From: Pyrocephalus nanus
Lineage: Eukaryota; Chordata; Aves; Passeriformes; Tyrannidae
Reading direction: 5' to 3'
DNA length: 64,000 nucleotides
Assembly (NCBI GenBank): GCA_038380795.1
Contig: CM076262.1
Location: 1,208,121-1,272,120 of the forward strand
Positions 28,901 to 42,202 of the stretch are shown here, piece by piece. Position numbers and translations under genes: made by a program. The notes below the pieces were generated by a model. It saw nothing but the letters and a program-made list of their open reading frames with translations, was not told where the DNA came from and searched no databases. The first letter of the stretch is position 1; each line of letters opens with the position of its first letter.

Positions 28901-31900
28901 GGACTTAGCACCCACCAGTGTCCTTCTAACAGCGGAGAAAGCCTCTTGGTTTCCTTTTATACCAACCACTGCTTTCTGTAAAACTAGTCTCAACAGTTAC
29001 CATGCCTGCTCAGGGAGATGGAGGGTCAAGTTTAAGGCTCTCTTCAGCTTCAGTGATTCTAGTCCCTACATTGACCAAACACAAACTTGAAGGAAATTAC
29101 TCATTTTTCTTGCTCTTTATCAATTTTACACTCAGCCAAGAGTGGATAGAAAGCTACACACACTGCCTACCTTGCCCATCTCTGAAAGACACTGCCAAGG
29201 GCAGTAATTGGAACAAGGGTTTCCTCCTGCTGCAGTTGTAACACTGTGTTTAGTACTGAGACAAACTCTGCTACCACTCTGCCTTAAGCTTGACCTAAAC
29301 TCACCTAATGGAGAGGGCCTGGGAAGGACATGGACAGCTTGTCTGTGAGTCTTGACTGGGTAAGGCATGAGACAAAGAGTAAATTTTTCAGTCTGGGCAG
29401 CATGGTTGTAGTTTGAATATTGTGCAATGGTATGCAAAATATTAGCATCACTAGTTGGGGTTTTTTTCTATTATCATAAATATGAAAATGTAGGTGTTGA
29501 TAGATCTATTATTGCCTAAGGAGCCAGGCATAGCTTTGAGGGTTGCACCATTGGAATGAAGTGCTTCAGTTCCACTGAAGCCCCATGTCAGTGCCCGTGT
29601 GCTTTGTGGGTCTGTGCACTAGCACCTTCACAAGTCACATGGAACAGCTGGGTAAGTCTTGTGGGCATGGGTTCAGCAGAGACTTGAACTTAGCTCTATA
29701 CCCTGGACTCATTCCCCAAAATGCACGTGCCTCTGCTTAAATTCTGTGTTTAGCAGTCACTTTCTAAAACACCAGGATTCCTGGACTTTGGCTGCTGTCT
29801 TTTGTACTGAGCAAAAAGTTGCACTACCTGAACAGTACTGCTGTAAATTTACAGCTTGCAGTGCTTGTTGAAATCCTTTTGGGATAAAAGGTCCTCTGTA
29901 AACAGGAGTATTTTATTAGTACACAAGGTAAAATATATTGAAGTACAAAGTAAATACCTGCAGAGTGCTAAGCAAAGGTTAACTATCACTGCAAGTCAAA
30001 CTGGGACAGTGACAAATGGCTTGAAAGAGTCAGATAACTCTAAGGGCAACAGCAGATGCTTTAAAGCTGGCTGAAGTACTGAAAACAGATGCTGGAGCCC
30101 CCTTGTTATATAGGGTCTTTCTTACATATGGGACTGATGCCACCAAGAGGGTGAAATGCTTGTTTCTCCCTCAGAATTCTTGTGGCCAGAGGGCATCAAA
30201 TGTTTACAAATAATGGCAAAGGATGAGGAGCTGAAGGCCTATATGTAAAAGAGAATCCATTAAAGATCTCACAGGACTACAGGAGTGCTTGCCAGGAGAG
30301 ACAAAGCTGAGAACTGGGATAGTTTTGTAGACTGTGAAATCTAAATAGTCCTTTGAGGTCTTCCCATCTAATGTCTCTATTAAAAAATGCATTGGCTGTA
30401 AGTAAATTATCTAAGGATCCAGCATTTAGTATTATGAAAACACTTTCTTGTGGAGGGCAGACCTCTCTCATCAATTAAAGACTTCGCCAGAATTGCTATT
30501 AGATTTAATGAACCAGAAAATAATATACAGCCAGGTTAATATTCTTCCAAAAACTTTTATTATAGGTCACAGCTAGGGGAAAGGACACTGTATCAGTGAC
30601 ATGTGGTAGGAGGTCAATTACCGTGCAAAATCATTTCACCAGGTAATATTTAGTGCTCAAGACTTCATCTGGCTTGCACTAATTGGAAGACAGCCTGCAT
30701 ATGAAATAGACCAGCTTGCAAAAAAGAGGAATGGGGGAAATCTTAATTACATTTCTCCATTAAAATAACTTAGTCCTTAGGGAGGGTGTTGTTGGGGTTT
30801 GGCAGTACATTATTATAACTAAAAGGGCAAAGCCATCACCGTTTGTTAGTTTGGAAATGGCAAAAATGCAGAAGATAACATTTGCAATGCAGTAACTCAC
30901 TGCAAGGAACCCTGCATTTCCGAGTGCATTTCACACGCAGGCAAGCTGGTAGCAGTCACATCCATACCAAATGTGCAAGTGGGACGGTCTCTTTGCTCCT
31001 CTTCCACATCACTTTGTTTAAATACTGAAGGATTTCATTTAGCCCCTTCAGCCACACTTGTGCTCTGGGAACTGGAGTCTGGCTGATTACCAGGACAGTA
31101 AGTCATCATTGGAGTGATTGCTCATTAGTACAAAGCCAATAAACTGAAGAGAAATGCATATTGTTTGCTTGTGCCTAGAAAAAAAAAAAATCCAGATTCT
31201 ATCAGTGACCTGTCAGCCTCATTGTTTATTGCTCCCTCAATCCCTGTACAGTTTCTCAATAATTATTTTTGTTTCTTCCATGTCACTGATAAAAGAATGA
31301 AACAATCTGAGGCCAAGAATAAATCCTTGAAGGCTGTGGTAATTTTTTTTTTCTATTTGATGAGAATTCAGAGTCTACAGTTTCACACTGTCAGTTCAAT
31401 CTCAATCACTTCAATCAGTTGTTTTTGTATCCTTTTTCTTAAGCAGAAACTTGTACAAGTCTAGGTCAAATGATGTATCAAAGTGCAAGTATGTTACACC
31501 TCCAATACTGCTTTTAACAATTACATTTGTAATTTAGTCAAAAGTATTGAAGTATAGGTCAATTAAAATTTTTCTTCATTGGGATTAATCATTCATTAAC
31601 CCTATCATGAATTCCATCATTGGGACTAATTATTGTTTAGGTGTTTTTATCTGTCCCTTATCTATCCTGATATTGATACCAGGCTATTCAGTTTGCAACC
31701 TGAGCAAACTCTTAAAAGTATTCACCCAGCATAAACTCTTTTTGCAGATTGTGGACCAAGATTATCAGCAATGATTTTAGAGACTATCAGGTAGACTACA
31801 ATCCAATACAGACACTTCTTAGTAAAAAGCTATAATCACTAAGGTATCATGCAAAATTCCTCCATACTTGCTTTCCCTTTGGTTTTCAGCTTTCCTCAGG

Positions 31901-32283
31901 AGAGGATTTTGTGCTCTAGATCTAGATAGAATAGGAAAGCCTACCAGGACGGGAGGTCAGCAGAGTGTTTCTGGACCTACTGTCACTCATCAGGGAGCTC
32001 TTTGCTCAGTTGTAGGCCTTCTTGGTTCCCCTCTGGGTAGGCACCTTCTGCCCATTAATTTGATACACACTCTAATCATACATTGACACTCCTCTGAATC
32101 AACAAGGATGAAATAGTTACCTCATCTTTAGGCATTCCAATGCCTAAATTACAGTCATCTCCATGGTCATTTTGGTTTTCTACTTGATATTATTGAAGTC
32201 AAGGGTAAAGAGTCATTGACTTTGCTGGCAGTGTGCCTAGATGATAGTCCACATCATCAATTGCATATTGATTCCACTAATAC
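22931..32283. other. Gene-free, AT-rich sequence (about 9.3 kb)
   Basis: No gene or mobile element recognised. A less AT-rich patch at about 28740-29430 has overlapping short open frames on both strands (111 codons + at 28755; 101 codons - at 29437) without recognisable domains. Confidence 0.55.
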
Positions 32284-32350
32284 CATAGAATGACAGAATA
32301 CGCTGAGTTGAAAGGGACCCATCAGGATCATTGAGTCCAACTCCTGGTAT
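32284..32350 (-). mobile_element. CR1 LINE 3'-end fragment, minus orientation
   Basis: CCATAGAATGACAGAATACG followed by GAGTTGAAAGGGACCC and GAGTCCAACTCCTG is the inverted CR1 3' tail. Only about 65 bp is recognisable. Confidence 0.85.
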
Positions 32351-32599
32351 CAGAGGACTACTACAAATAATGACTTGCTCTTAGTCTATAATGAGTAAAT
32401 ATTCTAATAATTGTTCTCTATTTTTAACTAAATAATACCATTCTATTTCTAAAGAAAAGTTTAAATTGTTCCAAATTGAGTTGAGATCTTATTAACCTTT
32501 CATCTCATGTGTCACTTAAGTGTTGGATGCCCATATTTTCTAGCAAAATGAAAGTATAATTTAATAACTGTACTTAAAATTGTACTTAATTTTGGTGTG

Positions 32600-32800
32600 T
32601 TGGGGATCTCAAGATTAAATTCAGTGGGGCCAATTCAATTAGATATACTACAGACCTCGGTGAAGATGCCAGCTTGTGGAGAACATAGTTATTAATCACT
32701 ATGAGCCACATCATGTCCTCTGAGTTAGCTAAATACACAGACAGAGCTGGACTTGAACCGATGTCCTCGAGGACAAGATCTTCCACTCCTTTAATGATTA
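32600..32800 (-). mobile_element. Possible old tRNA-derived SINE fragment
   Basis: The minus strand contains GGTTCAAGTCC (32759-32749), an exact fit to the RNA polymerase III B box GGTTCRANNCC. It lies in tRNA T-arm-like context, GAGGACATCGGTTCAAGTCCAG. A less certain tRNA-like segment precedes it (AAAGGAGTGGAAGATCTTG), and a body of about 150 bp follows on the minus strand. Flanking CpGs (ACCGATG, CTCGAGG) are retained in an otherwise CpG-poor region. It is not an intact tRNA gene because acceptor and D arms are not convincing. A decayed ancient SINE, possibly exapted, is the best reading. The family is not identified. Confidence 0.35.
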
Positions 32801-34479
32801 GACAGTGATAACAATGCTATCAGTGAGAAACGAGTTAAGACAAACTTGACTATCCAAGCCTGGAAAGGAACACTATAAAGATTTTATGTCTGAATGTATT
32901 TCATTAGAAATAAACCCTAAAGATCTCAAGTCATAAAGCTGGCATCCACCAAAATGTGGTTGGATGATGGAGATAATTGTATAAACAACAGTGAGAAAAA
33001 AAGTAATTCCTGCAGTGATTTCTGATCAATGGTTTCCGCTTTGGTAATCTCATCTGGAAGGACTCTCAGAAATAAGAAGTTTAAACTTTATTCAGTGTAT
33101 TTGTACAGTGAATATACAATGCATAGCAAACATGGGAAGTGAAGAGCTCATCACATTGGAAAGAGAAGACCTGCCATCTAGGGTTTTAAGATCAATTTTT
33201 AATGAAAGAGTAAAATAAGTAAACTTTCGAATGCTGTACAGAAAACTTAGATTTTCTAAAAAAAACACTGAAGCAAAAACAAGCACCTCAGATCTCTCTG
33301 ATCTATTTTTATTTTAGGACATGAAGGAAGGGTCAAATCTGCTTCATAAGTGATCTTTCAAAAGCAGCCCTTATCCATGACCCTAAATTCAGATCCCATC
33401 TCTTATCTAACCAGGACATGTGCTCCAAAAACATTGTATTCCAACTTTATTCCAAATTGTATTCTATGAAGAGGAAAAGGTATTTAAATTCCAGCTTTTG
33501 TCTCATAAATGTTACAAAATAAAATATTGGGGAAAATCAGTTTATTAAGAGAAAATCAACTTATAAGAATAATTTTGATACACACATATGCAGATCAGCC
33601 AAGCTGACCCATGCTATCCATTTGGATCTGAAGTGAAATTAAAACATGCTATTAAACTTGGTCATCTGTATTAAGGATGAAACCTGCTAATTATTATTAG
33701 CTCTGTTATATACTGCAGTGTTGGCATCAGTATTTCATAACTAGCCTCACAGGGTAAAATATATGATCATTTGTCTTTCCTCTGTACTTGCACAGCAGTC
33801 AACTGTCTAGGACACTTACAGGAATTCAAATCTCGTAATGCCAAACGAATTATTTATTCCCTGATCAATGGAGAGAGGACAGTAGCATTTCTGTGTTATT
33901 ATTTACTTCAGATCTCCTTTTCCATATATGTATCAGTCCTGCAAACATTTATGTACATAATTAATTGTTTGCAGGTAAACAATTGTTTATTTCACTGAGG
34001 CTGAGACCACTAATGTTCTTACTTAATATTTTTAAATTCAATTTAAGATTCAATTTATGAAATATCTTCAGAAATTCCAACTACTTTTATCTAGAGGCTT
34101 GCCTTGCTGTGTGCTTATTATTAGCAGGATAGAAAAAAACCCTGTTATGCAAACTTTCTTCATTTCTTCATGGGCCATTTTGGCTTCATTCAGTGCCCAC
34201 CAAAACCATAGAGAAGCTCTTACTGGCTTAAATAGATATTAGATCAAGCCCTGAGGGAAACATCCAGGATTTCAGTTTCTGTGATCAAACATTCCCTCAC
34301 AGGAGAGCCACTGCTTACCCCTTCTTGCCATTTTTGTTTGTTGCAATCCATTCCCCGTAGTCTACTGGTATTCAAATAACCTTTCTTTCAACTACAGTAA
34401 CACAAGACATTTATTCCCAAGTCCTTACTTCTGTTCTTTTCAAAACTGGCAGCTACTATCCTGATAACACTGAATTGCA
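32801..34479. other. Gene-free, AT-rich sequence
   Basis: No gene or mobile element recognised. Confidence 0.55.
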
Positions 34480-35205
34480 CTACAAATTCCTTTCAGGAGG
34501 AAGAGCCCCAGGCACTGGCACAGGCTGGGGGCTGACTGGTTGGAAAGCTGCTTTGCCAGAAGGGCCCTTGGAATCCTGGTGGACCCCAAATTGAACATGG
34601 GCCAGTAATAAGCTCCTGTGGCAAAAGCAGCCAACAGCATTCAGAGCTGCTATAGGAGCAGCCTTACCAGCAGGATGAGGGAAGTGATCTTTCATATCTG
34701 CCCATACTGGTAAGATATATCTGGCATACTGGGACCAGTGCTGGACTCCCCAGTACAAGAGACATGGACATATTGGAGATAGTTCAACAAAATCGCACAA
34801 AGACAATCAAGGACTTGGATCACATGGCATAAGAGGTTGAGGGAGCTGGGACTATGTCAGGAGGGATCTTATCAGTGTGTACAAATACCTGATTGAGGGA
34901 GTAAAGACGTTGGAGTCAGATGCTTCCCAGTGATGGGATGAGAGGCAACATGCACAAACTGAAAATCAGGAAATACTGCTTAAAAATATGAAAAAACTTC
35001 CTTATTATGAAGGTTGTCAAACAGAGGAATAAGTTGCCCAAAGAGGTTGTAGACCTTCCATCCTTGGAAGCACTCAGAACCTGAGTGTGACCCTGGCTAG
35101 CTGTGGCCCTGAACAACCTCCTCTAGCTGATACTCCTTGGACGAGATGCTTGCACTAGATGAGCTCCAGAGGTCCCTTCTAATCTTAGCTTTCCATCATT
35201 CACTC
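34480..35205 (+). mobile_element. CR1 LINE, 3' part, plus orientation
   Basis: From about 34495 the plus strand follows the CR1 ORF2/3' region: GAAGAGCCCCAGGCACTGGCACAGG, GGTGGACCCCAAATTGAACATG, GAGGGAGCTGGGACT, GATGAGAGGCAACATGCACAAACTG. It ends with CTAGATGAGCTCCAGAGGTCCC and a degraded tail near 35200. It is more diverged than the other two large copies and carries many stops. This is the only CR1 in the window in plus orientation. Confidence 0.92.
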
Positions 35206-38200
35206 TAATCAAAAAAACTGTGTGGAGAAGGTATTGGAATATGGTTCTTAAATCCCTGAATCCAATTCTGTGCACATATTACGAGAATAATATCTGCTAT
35301 CAGAAATATCAGCAGTGATGAGTTGTTACTGGTTACAGGTGATATGTGCAAGATTCGGCCCTTCATAAACTCAAGAAATTCACTTCTAACAGCCCATGCT
35401 TTCAGTTAAGGGTTGTGAGTTGTTCTTTAACAGAGCTTAGTACAAGACTGCATTCTATATACGCTTCACTGCTTAGACAGATTTGATGGAAGGAGGGAAT
35501 CAATAATTTAAGTTCTTTTAAAAATATGCATAAGTACATCACAGAGAATATAAAAACTTCAGGGGAAAGGTGATATTATTATTTAATGCCTTGCTGATGA
35601 AGTTTATTTTGGTAAGCTCTTGACAGCACAAGGTAACATATCATCTTTGCGTTGACACAAACACTATCAAAATGGGAAAGGATGCACAGCAGAAAAAGAT
35701 CTGCATCTAAAATAGATTTTTGAGAGCAAATTATTTTTTCTTCTAAATAGTTTGTTGATTTTTTTTTCCTAGAATGCTGCCAACACATTTAAGCAAAATT
35801 AAAAAGCATTTTTGTTACTCTATGTCACTCTTTCCAGGTCTGTTTAAAATTCTCAATTTCTTTCTGCCTTTCATACAATGCTGAAAAATATTTGCTGGCA
35901 TTTGTGATGGGGATGAATGTCTTTATATTCCCATTGTTTTTGCAGTATAGCTGCTTTCATTACTCACTGCACTGTGTACACTGTGCTATTCATTTTTACA
36001 TTGGAGACCAAGGATTTTTCATGTTTTTCCTCTCTATGTCCTTTGTTTGGTTTGCGATGAAAGCGATTCTGAGAGCTCCAGAGGGCAGTGTTGTGCTGAA
36101 AGCACCGGTTCTCTGGGCTCTGCCTGGATACTTTTTAAGAACAAGTAGGCTGAACGTTATTTACTCACGTGCAGACTTGCTTGAATGGCTTAAGTCTTAA
36201 TTCACAATTGCCTTGGATATACATGCTCTACGACTGAGGTCCTTGCAACAAACAAATTAGCTGTGCTTGTGCACATAATATGATCTTCAAGGTTTTTCAA
36301 ATGCTGGTAGATGAAATAAATTAAAAAAAAAGTAAAAATCTCAGTCATCTTAACTAATGCTATGCCAGATTCACCAAGTAGGTTCAATGGACTGCAATAT
36401 TAATTTCCCTTCTTGTGTCACACTGGGGGGAAAAGAAGGAAAGAAATCATCCCCACGAGGGTGCAAGGCAATGCTGTTCCCCTTCTCCCTCAGGAGTTCT
36501 GCCAAGGAGCAGCAGTTTTCAGTTCCAATTAAGGCCTCTCAGGAGTACACTGGGAGAGAGGCTGCAGGGAAAGCATCAAACCACACACCTCCTTCAAGCA
36601 CGATCTCCCACACCTTCCCCCTGCCTTGCTCTGCTCTCAGTGAGGTGTGTACCAGAACTGCTACAGTCCTGGAAAGAAACAGGACACAGGATCACCAGGC
36701 CCAATTGCCACTGTCCCTCAGACTCCTTGAGAACTTTCAGACTGCATTTTTCTCATTCTTTTAAGCACACTTCACAATTCCCCCTAAATCACAGACCCTT
36801 TGGCTGTGTTTAAGATGACTGTGCACAGAATTGCTACAAAAATATAGTACATTCCAGCAGCCTTTCAAACCACCATACTCTCCCACCAAGAGCCATGTGC
36901 CTACTTGCCCATGCATTTCTTCTATTCCTTGCCCCAAAACTTGTATATCTCTTATAGTCTGTCCACATCACCTCTCTCTTTCTTCCAAGCATCCATGCTG
37001 CTCTCAGGTACCCTGCCTCTGACACTATAATTTCTGTCAGCTCTGTGATCTCCTCTTTCAGACTTAAATCCAATGTCCATCTTCTCCCTCCTGTGGCAAT
37101 TCCTCCCTTTGCCCACCCTTCAATGACCACGGTTTATTCTTTCTTCGGTCCTCAGAAACAACTCTTGCTGCTCAGGGTGCTACTTGGGTCAGACCTATAA
37201 GCAAGGACAACAAAGAAATGATTATCCTGACTCGTGAACCAGTTGGCTATGGACATGCCTATGCCACCACAGCTCCCACATACAGAAGCATTTGTTCACC
37301 TCCTCCAACTGTAGAAATCACCTTGTGAGCTGCATGTGGCTTAAAGCCATAGATTGAACTGTTGGGATGCAAGCCTGCGTTCAGGAGGGCACTTTCATGA
37401 GCTGGTATGCCACCTTTTTTAAACATGACCTTCAAGGAGTAGCAATGGGACAGGCATAACCTCCATACCATGACTTGAAATGACCAGACTCACCGTGTTT
37501 GGATTCTTTGCTAGATGATATGTGTAGGAAGGCACTATGGGATGGTCACTGGGAGACGAAGCAAGGACCTGTGACAAGGGACATGGAGCATTTTGCACTT
37601 TATGTTGCTTTTGAGCCTCCACAACATTGAGCAATGAAGACAGACTAAAGACCAGACGCTGCAAACCTTTATAGATTTAAACAATCCTCACAGGGTAAAT
37701 CTAAGTTTTCACCTGGGAATGATCTCTGTCTTCCTGCAATGAGACACTTGGAAGCAAACATGGGGGCATCAAGCAGAGCTAGCTCAGGACATGAATTAGT
37801 TTTTGATGAATTTTTGTTGAATATTATGATTGAATTCTTCAGTTGTTGTCCTCCAAGAACACATTGTCTTAAGGCTGTAGCAACTGGAAAAGGAGAAAGG
37901 AAAAAAATGGCAGAGTGAGGCAGTACTTGTGAAGATCAAGTGCTGATAGGACAATTGCCATAGAAATATCTAAACCCTGTACCTCCAGTTGCAAAATATT
38001 ACAAGTCTGGTTTTACATTCTTCAAGTTGAGTTCTGGCAGAGGTCTTTAACCTAAGAAACTACTAAATTCCAAGTGTATATTGAGGAATCTACTAGCAGG
38101 CACCCACACAGGTGACATGGGTGTCCCCCGGGTATTCACAATAGCCTCATTGACAGGAATAGCTATTGACAAGCTGTTTGGAAATGCTCACAAGTGAAGT

Positions 38201-40563
38201 AGGTTTTCAACATGCTCATGAAACTGAGAAATTTATCACTCTTTAAAGTGCTCATACAGCACAGACAGGCTTTGCTATTAGCTCTGTTGATAAACATATC
38301 CCTAGATTTGTGACTTGAAGACAGTGATGCTCCATGCCAAGAAAAGAGAGTGGAAAAGAAAATGCTGCCATCTGTTTGTGTAAAGGTTTAAATTCATGCA
38401 CCAGCTCTCCTTCACAGTGAAAGAAGAATGAGTCTTCTCTTTTCTTTACAGTCAATCTTGAGAGTGAGGCAGTGTTCATATAGTGAGACCTGAAAATAGA
38501 CTGAAAGGGTGTTCACCATCAAGCCTCAGCCTCTGATTTAAATGCCTATATTGAAAGCCTCAAGAATTCAGAGAACCTCTCTCCAAATGCATCAATCAAA
38601 CCATCAGCCTGTTTGTTGAAGCTCCAATGACACTGAAGGGAAGCTAGGTTGCTCACGCAGACCCCTAAGGCGCATACCGAGCCTCCATAGTGCTACTATT
38701 TCCACAGCATTATTACGGATCACCTAGGTTCTGCAGGTTTGGGTTCTAACACTGTACTGGTATGACAGGATTGTAAATATTAAGGTGTTAAAATTACATT
38801 TCTGAAATCCACCTAACTGATGACAATATTGCTGCCTGACAGAAGTAAATTTAGAAGAAATCAGGTATCAATACCTGTTTTTATTTATAATATTTTGTGG
38901 TAACCCAGATATAGAACTGCCCAGACAACTGTGACTTAATCATGTGTAACTGCCAGCTTGCATTTTTGCAGGCACATCTACCCTGACAAAGGCTTTTAAT
39001 ATTTAAAATCATGCAGATTATCTATTCAGCCCTCAGAAAACTCATTGTGATTAATTCAGTATCTCAGTTTCAGGCACTTCAACTGCTGACACCTTTCTTC
39101 AGGCTACAGAGAGACTTTATTGGTTGTACTAAAAATCCTGTGCAAATATTTTTAAAATATTATTTAGTACTCGGAAAAATTTTTTTGAGTATGTTACCAT
39201 CTATCAATGTTGTCATGAGTCTCTAGATCTCAGAAGTGCTTTTTCCTCTCCTTTTAAAATGTATTTTTATTCTAAGTGCCTCTGTTTATGCACATTTATC
39301 AGTCATGTCTACTCAGAAATGCTTATATCATATCTGAGGTCAGGAATTCAGCTGCATTTAAATTATATGCCAGATGGATGGGCAATGCATATATTTCAGT
39401 TCTTTGACAATTTAATGAACATATCTCTTGGCAAGATGAGGTTATCTGAACATCCCAAATCATCTGTCACATTTGTCTCCAAACTTTTGGGCTGCAGTCT
39501 ACTGTCAGCTGACCACCACACTGTCTCATCAACCTTTAACTGAAAAAACTCTAAAAATTATTTGTTTGCCTAAAGCAGCTGAGGGCATCTTACGATGGCC
39601 TTGCCAATCAACAGGGGTAAATCCTGACTTATAATGAGTTTCAGAAATCTAGAAACATTACATAATTAGGTCTCTCATCCTTCAAGTAAGTTATATTATT
39701 AGCCATTTCATTCAACTGGCAAACTGTGCAGGAAAAAAAGTTTCCAACACACATTTTCAAGCTGACCAGTAATCTGTTTACCTTATCTTTTTAAGACTAT
39801 CTGGAAGTACTGTTGGCCCTAATCTTAAAGGGTGACCAGGACACAGAATTTCAAAGAATATGTTCAGTTGTTCAGGAAGGAAAAGTCTGAGACACGAAAG
39901 TTGAAATTTCCTGCAGAAGACCAAGACTTGGCAAAACAAGTCAAATAGAACATTTCTCATTAATTTTAGCACCCGTATACCAACCACATTAATATAATCT
40001 ATATTTATGGATGCTGCATTCCCTTGGAAATTGATTTACTAGTGTCTTAAACTGGTAGCCCAAAGTGTCCTTGAATTGCTTAAAACTAATGGATACTGAA
40101 AAGTTGGCTTATACAAATCACCCAAGGTCACCTATGCAGTGATTTTAGTGGCAAAGCTGCAATGAGAACCTGGAAGTAACTGGCTTTCATCCTAATGGTC
40201 ACTTCACCAGACCAAGATACCACCATTAAGGGAGACAATGGTAAAAAAACACTGCAGTGCTCTCAAATTGCACAAAAACTGCACTCTCACTGTTCTGAAA
40301 AGCTATCATTCAGTCTGAAAGTTATCAAAATTGCTGGACCAACATGCTCTAAATACATAGTGTCACAAAGAACATGCAGTTTTTCTTAGTAGAGTAACAT
40401 GACAAAAAGAGCAAGAAAAAGAATATGGAAGTAGAACAGAAAATCCTGTTAAAATGTTAAAAAGGAAAGAATGGTGAATGATGGATACTATTCAGTCATT
40501 CTTCAAGCTCCTACTGACCTCAGATATAATACTGGCTACAAGACTGAGAGCACTGTAATGACA
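35206..40563. other. Gene-free sequence with a pyrimidine-rich stretch
   Basis: No gene recognised. About 36570-37140 is clearly richer in C and T on the plus strand. The frames around 36357-36813 (135 and 132 codons, overlapping in two phases) lie beside or within this composition and show no domain. A 102-codon hydrophobic frame at 35892-36200 (+) is also unlike any family I know. Confidence 0.5.
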
Positions 40564-40640
40564 GTTCATAGATTCATAGAATAGTTGGAGTTGGAAGGGA
40601 CCTTTTAAAGGTCATCTAGTCCCAACTCTCTGGCCATGGT
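40564..40640 (-). mobile_element. CR1 LINE 3'-end fragment, minus orientation
   Basis: TTCATAGATTCATAGAATAG, then GTTGGAAGGGACC and GGTCATCTAGTCCCAACTC, is the inverted CR1 3' tail. Recognisable similarity stops within about 80 bp. Confidence 0.85.
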
Positions 40641-42166
40641 GGGGGGCAGTTGTCCAGACCTCACCAGTGTTGGAATCCTTTGGTATTGCTTCCTTTTGCT
40701 ATGGGTTAGCACAATGTCATTGAAGCAGAACTTCTAAGAAACAAAAACAATCTGTTCCTGTCTGGGCAACCCTCACTGCTGGCTCTTGCCCTCCTCCTGC
40801 AAGACAGCTGCTCATCACTTCTTTGCTCCTCCCTTTCCCTGACTGATACAATTCCCCTTTCTTGTTATTATCATCCTTCTTTCCCAGAGTCCTCCATCTC
40901 CTGGAATCTCAAATTTACATCTCCCCACTTTACTCCAAGCACATTCATCCAGTTCTGGTCTTTCTGCCAGATGTCTTTCAGCTATCCTTACCTCCTATCA
41001 TCCTTTCCAATAACTAGTCCTGACTCTCAACCACACCTTTATAGTTTCCTCACCTTCTTCTGTCCTCTGTCTCCTCACCTAACAATTCTGGCATTATGCA
41101 GTCTCTTCTTTAATTAGTAAAGGAAAAAAAAAAAAGGGGGGAGTAGTAACTATTCTACCATTTTATTATACCTCTGCCTCCCCCTTTCAAGCTCACAGAC
41201 TGCAATCACTATCTGGAGTCAATGTTCTTGGCTTTCACCAGTTTTCACTGAACCTTACTTTCAGCATGACCTCTAATGACCTCTTTCCAACTAATGCTGT
41301 GAATCAGTAGTCATCTTCTGTTCCTCCCTCAGCTTCGATGTGACTTCATTCTGCTGTTCCTGGCTTATCATCTTTTTCTCTTTATCAGGAGATTCCAATC
41401 TGCTCATGTCGACAGGCTACCACTGACAATTATCACTGACAATTACATTTTCAGAGAACAGCCTTTGTACTTTCTCCCAAGCTGCTCTTCTCTTCTGAGA
41501 ATCCACCCCCTTGTTATTTTTTAATTCTTTTAAAACTTTAGTTTTCAATCATCTCTCTTGCTCTCAAAAAGAAAAAAAAAAAAAAAAAAGCTGGAATATG
41601 CTGGGATGGCCTTGCTCATCACATTTACCAGCGTTGCCTCAAAATGAGCTAAACAGCACTGTTTCATAATTTCTTGGAATCCCACCCATCTGCTGTTATC
41701 TTTTAATTATTTACTTTTAGACAGAAACTGCTTTTTCACAGAACTTAATACAAAGAGGTAATTTTCTATAAGAAGCTATCAAGTACCATGGTTATATAAA
41801 CACAAATTACAACAGGAGTTTAGATTTCAATTCTTCAAGATCACAGTATGAAGACCTTGATATAAAAGAAAACAGAACTAGAAAGATTAAGAATGTGAAC
41901 TGGGCCTTAAAAACTCATTTATCAGACATGCTGGCCATCCATGAGCATAACGTATACACCAATTGTATGGCATACATCCACTGTGTTTAGAAATTAAAGT
42001 TTATACAGAGAATCCTGCCTTCACTGAAAGCAATAGGCATTTTATTACTAATATCAGTATGGTCAAGGCTTTTCTACCTGCATCTTATCATACACGTTTC
42101 TTCAATATTTGCAAAGAAGCAGTCAAGTAGAATATATATAACAATAACATTTTGTTATACATACTG

Positions 42167-42167
<1 letters not shown>
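40641..42167. other. Gene-free, pyrimidine-rich sequence with A-runs
   Basis: About 40750-41560 is strongly biased to C and T on the plus strand. It is interrupted by an A-run at 41124-41135 followed by six G, and ends at an 18-A run at 41572-41589. A small 14-bp direct duplication (ATCACTGACAATTA type) lies at about 41425-41450. No gene or known repeat recognised. Confidence 0.5.

Positions 42168-42196
<29 letters not shown>
42168..42196. repeat. (TA)n microsatellite, about 14 units
   Basis: Uninterrupted alternating TA for about 29 bp, within a longer AT-rich patch. Confidence 0.95.

Positions 42197-42202
<6 letters not shown>

Noticed and set aside
32690..32790. A tRNA gene on the minus strand
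   Set aside because: Only the B box and T-arm-like part are convincing. No closing acceptor stem, D arm or plausible anticodon arm was found.
35892..36200. 102-codon hydrophobic frame that could look like a membrane protein
   Set aside because: T-rich DNA gives Phe- and Leu-rich translations by chance. There is no family pattern, good start context or splice context.
36357..36813. Two overlapping plus frames of 135 and 132 codons
   Set aside because: Two phases open over the same C-rich stretch indicate compositional bias rather than coding.
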